Shown here piece after piece: positions 25,898 through 33,018 of a stretch of 33,018 nt of DNA (positions are counted from its first letter, which is position 1; the number at the start of each line of letters is the position of its first letter). The stretch comes from Draconibacterium orientale. GTDB lineage: Bacteria > Bacteroidota > Bacteroidia > Bacteroidales > JAADGE01. A program made the position numbers and the translations under genes. The stretch spans positions 1-33,018 of the forward strand of contig DZBS01000026.1 in the NCBI GenBank assembly GCA_022729995.1, given 5' to 3'. The notes beneath the pieces were generated by a model. The model did not search any database. It was given only the letters and a program-made list of their open reading frames with translations, and was not told the origin of the DNA.

Positions 25898-27523
25898 TTG
25901 AAAGAAGTTAATTTCATTTTTGTAACAGGCGGAGTAACATCATCATTGGGAAAAGGAATAATTTCTGCTTCTTTAGCAAAATTATTGCAATCTCGCGGAT
26001 ATTCGGTTACAATTCAAAAAATTGATCCTTATATAAATATCGATCCCGGAACCTTAAATCCTTATGAACACGGCGAATGCTTTGTAACAGACGACGGTGC
26101 CGAAACAGATTTAGATTTGGGACATTATGAACGATTTCTGAATATCAGCACTTCGCAAGCCAATAATGTTACAACCGGAAGAATTTATCAAACCGTTATT
26201 AACAAAGAAAGAAAAGGCGAATATTTGGGAAAAACAGTTCAAATTGTTCCGCATATTACCGACGAAATTAAAAGAAGAATAAAACTTTTATCGAAGCAAA
26301 ATTTTGATTTTGTAATTACCGAAATCGGCGGAACAGTCGGCGATATTGAATCATTACCATATATTGAAGCTGTTCGTCAGTTAAAATGGGAATTGGAAGG
26401 AAGAAGTGTTGTTATTCATTTAACGCTTGTGCCCTATTTGTCGGCATCAAAAGAACTTAAAACAAAACCAACCCAACATTCGGTAAAAATGTTGCTCGAA
26501 AACGGAGTTCAGCCCGATATTTTGGTTTTACGAACCGAAAGAACTTTAACAGACGATGTAAGAAATAAAGTAGCAAAATTTTGTAACGTAAGCCTTTCTT
26601 CGGTAATCGAATCTATTGATGTATCAACAATTTACGAAGTTCCGCTTTTAATGCAAAATGAAAAACTTGATGAAGCTGTTTTGAGAAAATTAAATTTCAA
26701 AATAGAAGAACAACCAAAACTTACAAAGTGGAAAGAAATTGTTGATAAAATTAAAAATCCCAAAATAACATTAACAATCGGACTTGTAGGAAAATACGTT
26801 GAATTGCCCGATGCATATAAATCAATTAACGAATCTCTTCTTCACGCAGGAGCCGAAAATGACGCAAAACCAATAATAAAATATATTCATTCCGAACAAA
26901 TAACACCCGAAACTGTTGCAGAAATGATGAAGGATTGCGACGGAATTCTTGTTGCTCCGGGTTTTGGTCACAGAGGAATCGACGGAAAAATTGAAGCCGT
27001 AAAATATGCAAGAGAAAACAATATTCCTTTCTTGGGAATTTGCCTTGGAATGCAATGTGCAGTTATCGAATTTGCAAGAAATGTTCTAAACTTAAATAAC
27101 GCACATTCAACAGAAATGTATAGAAACACACCGTTTCCGGTTATAGATTTAATGGAAGAACAAAAAAATATTATCGACATGGGCGGCACAATGCGTCTTG
27201 GAGCTTATGATTGTAACATTTCAAAAGATTCAAAAGCATTTAAAGCATATAAAAAAGAAAAAATAAAAGAAAGACACAGACACAGATATGAATTTAATAA
27301 TAATTTCAAAACTAAATTTGAAGAAGCAGGAATGATTGCAACCGGAATTAATCCTGAATCCGATTTAGTGGAAATTATGGAATTAACCACAAATGACTGG
27401 TTCGTTGGAGTTCAATTTCACCCCGAATATAAATCAACAGTTTTGGTTCCACACCCAATTTTCATATCATTTATTGAAGCAAGCTTAAAAAATAAAAATA
27501 AAATTAATACTAAAAATGGATAG
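25898..27523 (+). CDS. pyrG: CTP synthase
   Basis: 541 aa from a TTG start; [73 protein letters not shown]; glutamine amidotransferase GICLGMQ. Confidence 0.98.
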   Translation: MKEVNFIFVTGGVTSSLGKGIISASLAKLLQSRGYSVTIQKIDPYINIDPGTLNPYEHGECFVTDDGAETDLDLGHYERFLNISTSQANNVTTGRIYQTVINKERKGEYLGKTVQIVPHITDEIKRRIKLLSKQNFDFVITEIGGTVGDIESLPYIEAVRQLKWELEGRSVVIHLTLVPYLSASKELKTKPTQHSVKMLLENGVQPDILVLRTERTLTDDVRNKVAKFCNVSLSSVIESIDVSTIYEVPLLMQNEKLDEAVLRKLNFKIEEQPKLTKWKEIVDKIKNPKITLTIGLVGKYVELPDAYKSINESLLHAGAENDAKPIIKYIHSEQITPETVAEMMKDCDGILVAPGFGHRGIDGKIEAVKYARENNIPFLGICLGMQCAVIEFARNVLNLNNAHSTEMYRNTPFPVIDLMEEQKNIIDMGGTMRLGAYDCNISKDSKAFKAYKKEKIKERHRHRYEFNNNFKTKFEEAGMIATGINPESDLVEIMELTTNDWFVGVQFHPEYKSTVLVPHPIFISFIEASLKNKNKINTKNG

Positions 27524-29414
27524 AAATAACATAATCGGAATTGTAATAATATTTATTCTTTTAGTTGGTTACTCTTTATGGATGCAACCCGGAGAAGAAG
27601 AACAATTAAAAATGCAACAAAAAAGAGATTCTTTGATTGCAGCTCAAATTGAAGAAGCAAAACTTGATTCAATTTACAAAATTCAAAAAGATTCTGCCGA
27701 AAAAGTTAAAGACAGTTTGAAAATCAATATAAACGGAGTTGATTCACTTCAAACAGTCGAAAATAAAAATGCTTTCGGTATATTTTCGGCTTCTGCAAGC
27801 GGAAAACAACAATTTATCACTCTTTATAATAAAAAACTAAAAGTGAAATTATCAACTTTGGGCGGTTATCCGTATTATGGCGAACTTCTCAATTTTAAAA
27901 CCTTTGAAAAGAAACCTTTAGTTTTATTTGATGATAACGAAAATGTTTTAAGTCTTAATTTATATGTTGATAATAAATCTGTTTCAACAAAAGATTTATA
28001 TTTTACATCAGAAAGCAGCGACACAATTGTTAATGCCGGAGAAAGCACAAAATCTGTAAAATTAAGATTAAATGCAGGCGAAGGAAAATATATTGAATAT
28101 GTATATACTCTCGAACCAAACAGTTATGAACTAAAATACAATATCAATATTGTAGGTTTAAGTCAAAATATTGCATCAAACGCAAGTTATATTGATATGA
28201 TTTGGGATTCAAAATCCAGAAGACACGAAAAAGGTGCCGAGTTTGAAGACAGATATACAACAACTTATTATAAATATGTTGACGATAAAGTTCAATATCT
28301 TTCAGAAACAAAAGATAAAGAAGAAGAAAAACTTGATACAAAAGTTAAATGGATAGCATATAAAGGACACTTCTTTTCATCTGTATTAATTGCCAACGAC
28401 GCTTTAACTTCTGCCGTAACAAGTTATACAAAAGATCAGTTGCAAGAAAAATACTTAAAATCTAATCACACCGAAATTACTCTTCCTCACGATAATAAAG
28501 GAAATGACAATTTAAAATTTACATTTTATTTGGGTCCGAACGATTATGATATTTTGAAGAAAATTGAAGTAAACAAAGACGAAAATTTAGAGTTGAAGAG
28601 AATGATTCCGCTTGGTTGGGCTTTATTTCGTTGGGTAAATCAATATATTATAATTCCGCTTTTTAATTTACTTGACGGAACAGGATTAAATTACGGTATT
28701 ATAATTTTGATAATGACATTCATTATAAAAACAGTGCTTTTTCCTTTTACATATAAATCATTTTCATCTTCGGCAAAAATGCGAGTTTTAAAACCGCAAA
28801 TTGATGCAATAAACGCAAAAATTCCGAAAGAAAAAACAATGGAACGTCAACAAGCAACAATGTCTCTGTATAAAAAAGTTGGTGTAAATCCGCTTGGAGG
28901 CTGTTTGCCTATGCTATTCCAATTCCCTATTTTAATAGCAATGTATTTGTTTTTTCCTTCATCAATTGAATTAAGACAACAGCCGTTTTTGTGGGCCGAC
29001 GATTTATCTTCTTACGATTCAATCCTAAATTTAGGATTTACAATTCCAATGTACGGCGATCATATAAGTTTATTCACACTACTTATGTCTGCGGCAATTC
29101 TTATTAGTACAATAATGAACGGCAATCAAATGAACGGAAGTTCAAACCAATTGCCCGGAATGAAATTAATGATGTATCTAATGCCCGTTATGATGCTTGT
29201 TTGGTTCAATAATTACTCTTCAGGTCTAAGTTATTATTATTTCTTATCAAATTTAATAACAATTGCACAAACATTAATAATAAGAAAAATGATTAATGAA
29301 GACGATCTCCTTGCAAAATTAAATGCAAACAAGAAGAAGGAAGTGAAAAAGTCAAAGTTTCAAACAAGACTTGAACTTATGGCAAAAGAAAGCACTGAAA
29401 GAAGAAAAAAATAA
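27516..29414 (+). CDS. yidC: membrane protein insertase YidC
   Basis: 632 aa; N-terminal TM, large periplasmic domain, [70 protein letters not shown]. Confidence 0.97.
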   Translation: MDRNNIIGIVIIFILLVGYSLWMQPGEEEQLKMQQKRDSLIAAQIEEAKLDSIYKIQKDSAEKVKDSLKININGVDSLQTVENKNAFGIFSASASGKQQFITLYNKKLKVKLSTLGGYPYYGELLNFKTFEKKPLVLFDDNENVLSLNLYVDNKSVSTKDLYFTSESSDTIVNAGESTKSVKLRLNAGEGKYIEYVYTLEPNSYELKYNINIVGLSQNIASNASYIDMIWDSKSRRHEKGAEFEDRYTTTYYKYVDDKVQYLSETKDKEEEKLDTKVKWIAYKGHFFSSVLIANDALTSAVTSYTKDQLQEKYLKSNHTEITLPHDNKGNDNLKFTFYLGPNDYDILKKIEVNKDENLELKRMIPLGWALFRWVNQYIIIPLFNLLDGTGLNYGIIILIMTFIIKTVLFPFTYKSFSSSAKMRVLKPQIDAINAKIPKEKTMERQQATMSLYKKVGVNPLGGCLPMLFQFPILIAMYLFFPSSIELRQQPFLWADDLSSYDSILNLGFTIPMYGDHISLFTLLMSAAILISTIMNGNQMNGSSNQLPGMKLMMYLMPVMMLVWFNNYSSGLSYYYFLSNLITIAQTLIIRKMINEDDLLAKLNANKKKEVKKSKFQTRLELMAKESTERRKK

Positions 29415-29421
29415 TTAACAA

Positions 29422-29454
29422 AAGGAGACAAAAATAATTGTCTCCTTATTTTTT
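29422..29454 (+). terminator. terminator hairpin downstream of yidC
   Basis: AAGGAGACAA...TTGTCTCCTT followed by ATTTTTT. Confidence 0.85.
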
Positions 29455-29473
29455 GGAAAAATTTTATAAAATA

Positions 29474-29503
29474 TTGTTTTTGCATAATAATTAATTATCT
29501 TTA
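29474..29503 (+). promoter_or_regulatory. candidate Bacteroidetes-type promoter
   Basis: TTG - 19 nt - TATCTTTA upstream of the TonB-dependent receptor gene. Confidence 0.4.
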
Positions 29504-29541
29504 TAACTAAATATATTATTAACACTTAAAATGTTTTTTTT

Positions 29542-32500
29542 ATGAAAAGAATTTTTATTTTATTGCTCGCATTAGCGACACCTCTCAGCTTTTTGCTGGG
29601 GCAAGGCGTAACAACATCTTCTTTAAAAGGAAAGATTTTAGATTCTGACGGAAAAGAAGTTAAAGGAGTTACAGTTGCCGTAATAAATCAAGCAAACGGA
29701 AGTCAATACGGAACAATAAGTTTCGATGACGGAAGTTATAAATTACAAGGTTTGCAAGTTGGCGGACCATATAAAATTGTAGTTAGTTTAATTGGTTACG
29801 ACACAAAAGAAGAAAACAACATTTTTCTTAAATTGAATGAAGAAGCTGTTATTAATTTTTCAATCAAACCTGTTGAAAGCGAAATTGGTGAAGTTGTTGT
29901 AACTTATGATCCTAACAATGTTATGAATTCAAACAGAACCGGTGCCGAAACAAATATCAGTTCTAAGCAAATTCAAATTTTACCTACAATTTCAAGAGGA
30001 CAACAAGATTTAACAAGACTAACACCTCAGTCAAGCGGAAATAGTTTTGGAGGAAGGAACAGTTTATTTAACAATTTTTCATTAGACGGTTCAATTTTCA
30101 ACAATTCTTTCGGATTAGATTACGCAACACCGGGCGGACAATCAGATGCACAACCGGTTTCAATGGATGCAATAGAACAAGTGCAAGTTTCATTAGCGCC
30201 TTTTGATGTTAGAGAAGGCGGATTTACAGGTGCAGGAGTTAATGCAGTTACAAAATCGGGAACAAACGATGTTAAAGCAACTGTATATTATTACACTCGT
30301 AACGAAAAAATGATAGGCAATAAAGTTGCCGGAGAAGAAATTCAAAATTTCGATTATAGTGCACTTCTCACGGGAGTAACTGTTGGCGGACCAATTGTGA
30401 AAAATAAATTATTCTTTTTTGTTAGTTTTGAAGCCGACAGAAGAGACCAATTAGCTCACGGTTTTGTTGCCAATGACGGTTCAAACACAGGTGCAAACGT
30501 TACATCAATAAGTGAAACAGATATAATTGCTGTTCAACAACATTTAATAGACGAATGGGGATATGATCCCGGAAGATATCAAGGTTATAATCATGAAACA
30601 TATAATAACAAAATTCTTGCAAAATTAGACTGGAATATAAATGATAAACACAAATTCTCTGTTCGATATAATATGCTTGATGCTTGGAAAGATATTTTAC
30701 CTCACCCCGAAGCAATAATTGGAAGAGGTCCAACAAGTTACAGACTTCCTTTTGAAAATGAATCATATACAATAAATAACGGCATTCAGTCTGTAATTTC
30801 AGAATTGAATTCACGTTTCAGTAATAAATTCTTTAATAAAGTAATTGCCGGATTTACTCAATTTAGCGATACCAGAGATCCTCATTCTTCACCGTTTCCT
30901 GTTATTGATATTTTTGATGCAAACGGAAATCTTGCAATTTCAGCAGGTTCTGAAATGTTTTCAACTCATAATATTTTAAATCAACAAGTAATTCAATTTA
31001 CCGATAATATGACATATTATGCAGGAAAACACACAATAACAGGCGGAGTAAATTTTGAAAAATTCATGTTTGAAAATTCATTTAACTTATTCTATTATCC
31101 GTGGCATATGTATGGAAGTGTAGCAGATTTTTTAGCAACCACTGTTGCCGATGTTGATTATAATGCAGAAGTTGCTGCAGCAAATTCAAAACCTTACACT
31201 GTATCTTATGTAAATGTTGCACAATTAGGAGTTTATGCTCAAGATGAATTTAATCTTATGGATAATTTGAATGTTACAGTAGGCTTAAGAGTTGATGTGC
31301 CTTTCTATTTTAATGATATTGCTGCCGATACTGATATTCAGAATTATACAGGCTGGAAAAATACTCAAGGACAGAGCGTTTCAGTAGATCCTTCAAAATG
31401 GCCTTCAAATAATTTAATGTGGTCGCCAAGAATGGGATTTAATTGGGATGTTCTAAAAAATAATAAATTTAAAGTTAGAGGCGGAACAGGTATTTTCACA
31501 GGTCGTATTCCTTTTGTTTGGTTAGGTAACCAATCAACAAATTCTGTATTATCTCCGGGATATACTTTCCAAATTAACACAACTGAAGACGGATTCAAAT
31601 ATCCGCAAGTATGGAAAAGCGATTTAGCAATTGATTATGATTTAGGAAAAGGTTGGATTGCAAGCGTTGAAGGAATATACGGAAAAGATATTAATGCCGT
31701 TGTTCACAGAAATTATAATATGTTAGCTCCGAGTGAAACTCTTTCGGGAGCAGATAACAGAGCTATTTTTGCAGGTTTTAATGAAGTAAATATATATTCA
31801 TCTGATCCTTCAGCTATTGCTTTCCTTGATGCGGGTGTAATTGTAATGGAAAATGTAAAAGACGGTTATCAAGCAAATCTTACCGGTCAACTTAAAAAGA
31901 GATTTGATTTTGGATTTGATTTTTCTGCGGCTTATACATATACAGAATCTAAAGATTACACTTCAATTCCTGCAGAAATTGCTGCTGACGCATTCCAAAG
32001 AAACCCGGTTGTCGGAGACCCGAATCAATCAATGTTTTCATATTCAAGATACGGACTTAAACACAGAATTATTGCTTCCGGCGTTTACAGAAAAGAATAC
32101 GGTAAAATGGCAACATCTGTAGGAATGTTCTTTGAAATGGGAAAAGGAAACAGATATTCTTATACTTATGCAGGCGATTTAAATCAAGATGCAATAGTAA
32201 ATAACGACCTTATTTATGTTCCTGCCGACCAATCTGAAATTAATTTCGGTACTGTAACTGCCGGAGTCGGCACAATTGCAACAGATGCATCTGCTCAATG
32301 GACTGCTCTTGAAGCTTTTATTAATCAAGATGAATATTTAAGCACAAGAAAAGGTGATTATGCAGAAAGAAACGGTGCAATGTTACCTTGGTTCAGTCAG
32401 TTAGATATAAGTGTTGCACAAGATTTTACTATAAAAGTTAAAGAAAAATCAAATACAATCAGAATTAGTGTTGATATTCTTAATGCAGGTAATATGATAA

Positions 32501-32682
32501 ATTCTAATTGGGGAGTTAGAGAATTAGCTTCGACATATAATCCGATTACTTTCAACGGATTAGATGATAGCAATGTTCCATATTATTCTTTTAATACAAA
32601 TTTAACACAATCACATATTCACGATACTTCAATTTTGTCGAAATGGCAAATGCAATTTGGTATCAGATATATATTTAATTAA
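29542..32682 (+). CDS. Oar-like TonB-dependent receptor with N-terminal carboxypeptidase regulatory-like domain
   Basis: 1046 aa; signal peptide, SSLKGKILDSDGKEVKGVTVAVINQANGSQYGTISFDDGSYKLQGLQVGGPYKIVVSLIGY, plug-like region (FSLDGSIFNNSFGLDY, VQVSLAPFDVREGGFTGAGVNAVTKSGTN), beta-barrel ending in ...MQFGIRYIFN. Confidence 0.93.
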   Translation: MKRIFILLLALATPLSFLLGQGVTTSSLKGKILDSDGKEVKGVTVAVINQANGSQYGTISFDDGSYKLQGLQVGGPYKIVVSLIGYDTKEENNIFLKLNEEAVINFSIKPVESEIGEVVVTYDPNNVMNSNRTGAETNISSKQIQILPTISRGQQDLTRLTPQSSGNSFGGRNSLFNNFSLDGSIFNNSFGLDYATPGGQSDAQPVSMDAIEQVQVSLAPFDVREGGFTGAGVNAVTKSGTNDVKATVYYYTRNEKMIGNKVAGEEIQNFDYSALLTGVTVGGPIVKNKLFFFVSFEADRRDQLAHGFVANDGSNTGANVTSISETDIIAVQQHLIDEWGYDPGRYQGYNHETYNNKILAKLDWNINDKHKFSVRYNMLDAWKDILPHPEAIIGRGPTSYRLPFENESYTINNGIQSVISELNSRFSNKFFNKVIAGFTQFSDTRDPHSSPFPVIDIFDANGNLAISAGSEMFSTHNILNQQVIQFTDNMTYYAGKHTITGGVNFEKFMFENSFNLFYYPWHMYGSVADFLATTVADVDYNAEVAAANSKPYTVSYVNVAQLGVYAQDEFNLMDNLNVTVGLRVDVPFYFNDIAADTDIQNYTGWKNTQGQSVSVDPSKWPSNNLMWSPRMGFNWDVLKNNKFKVRGGTGIFTGRIPFVWLGNQSTNSVLSPGYTFQINTTEDGFKYPQVWKSDLAIDYDLGKGWIASVEGIYGKDINAVVHRNYNMLAPSETLSGADNRAIFAGFNEVNIYSSDPSAIAFLDAGVIVMENVKDGYQANLTGQLKKRFDFGFDFSAAYTYTESKDYTSIPAEIAADAFQRNPVVGDPNQSMFSYSRYGLKHRIIASGVYRKEYGKMATSVGMFFEMGKGNRYSYTYAGDLNQDAIVNNDLIYVPADQSEINFGTVTAGVGTIATDASAQWTALEAFINQDEYLSTRKGDYAERNGAMLPWFSQLDISVAQDFTIKVKEKSNTIRISVDILNAGNMINSNWGVRELASTYNPITFNGLDDSNVPYYSFNTNLTQSHIHDTSILSKWQMQFGIRYIFN

Positions 32683-32699
32683 TAAAATTGAAAAATTAA

Positions 32700-32727
32700 G
32701 GGTGCCGATAAGCACCCTTTTTTTATT
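32700..32727 (+). terminator. terminator hairpin downstream of TonB-dependent receptor
   Basis: GGGTGC-cgataa-GCACCC-TTTTTTT. Confidence 0.88.
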
Positions 32728-32899
32728 CTTTATGACTAATAAGAACTACTGCTCCGGAAATAATTATTAGCGGACCGAAATAAAATCCAATGAAATTCTC
32801 GGCAATTCCAAACCATTTTATCACAAACGATAAAAATATTACTGCCATTCCTACTCCAAGCAATAAAGCTCCAAATATTTTATTTGATTTATAATTCAT
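32723..32899 (-). CDS. 58-aa putative two-TM membrane protein (not in supplied ORF track)
   Basis: Reverse strand ATG at 32899: MNYKSNKIFGALLLGVGMAVIFLSFVIKWFGIAENFIGFYFGPLIIISGAVVLISHKE*; two hydrophobic segments with a charged C-terminus. Confidence 0.65.
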   Translation of the reverse strand: MNYKSNKIFGALLLGVGMAVIFLSFVIKWFGIAENFIGFYFGPLIIISGAVVLISHKE

Positions 32900-32977
32900 A
32901 ATTTAAAATTCATAATTTATAATTCATAATTCATAATTTAAAATTCATAATTCATAATTTATAATTTATAATTCATA
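32894..32977. repeat. 12 in-phase 7-bp units (ATTCATA / ATTTATA / ATTTAAA)
   Basis: Direct read: attcata atttaaa attcata atttata attcata attcata atttaaa attcata attcata atttata atttata attcata. Confidence 0.92.
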
Positions 32978-32979
32978 AT

Positions 32980-33018
32980 TTATTCCCATTCTATTGTTGC
33001 CGGAGGTTTTGAACTTAT
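32980..33018 (-). CDS. guaA: GMP synthase (glutamine-hydrolysing), C-terminal 12 residues, runs off window
   Basis: Reverse strand reads ...ISSKPPATIEWE*, matching the conserved GuaA C-terminus. Confidence 0.85.
   Translation of the reverse strand: MSSKPPATIEWE

Noticed and set aside
32894-32977. Possible CRISPR or attachment site
   Set aside because: Contiguous 7-bp units without spacers; no integrase or mobile genes nearby.

Overview
The window is AT-rich Bacteroidetes-type chromosome and most of it is annotatable. It opens with the N-terminus of a SAM hydroxide adenosyltransferase-like (DUF62) gene on the minus strand, followed by phoH and purC. Next come an MBL-fold hydrolase, two small exported proteins of unknown function, a PorE-like TPR/PD40/CRD/OmpA protein and a large AsmA-family protein. 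A tRNA-Arg(ACG) and a small lipoprotein gene follow. After these is a three-gene pgl-like sugar cassette (phosphoglycosyl transferase, acetyltransferase, aminotransferase), bracketed by a duplicated 145-bp 3' fragment of the lipoprotein gene. The next block is a copper/heavy-metal efflux locus: an HYC_CC_PP-like small Cys protein, CusA-, TolC/CusC- and CusB-type genes, and an HMA protein. The window ends with a TPR/PD40/SPOR envelope protein, a DUF349-repeat protein, pyrG, yidC, an Oar-like TonB-dependent receptor, a 58-aa membrane ORF absent from the supplied track, and the last 12 codons of guaA. I see no clear new defence system, CRISPR array or phage. The observations most worth a second look are: (i) strictly phased 7- and 8-bp intergenic arrays, one forming a head-to-head inverted pair and one containing a start codon; (ii) the near-identical duplication bracketing the pgl cassette; (iii) long perfect hairpins inside coding sequence, 23 bp in the HYC-like gene and 17 bp in the PorE-like signal-peptide region; and (iv) a Ser/Asn/Met-rich insertion in the TolC-like copper efflux protein. 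Functions proposed for these are inference.
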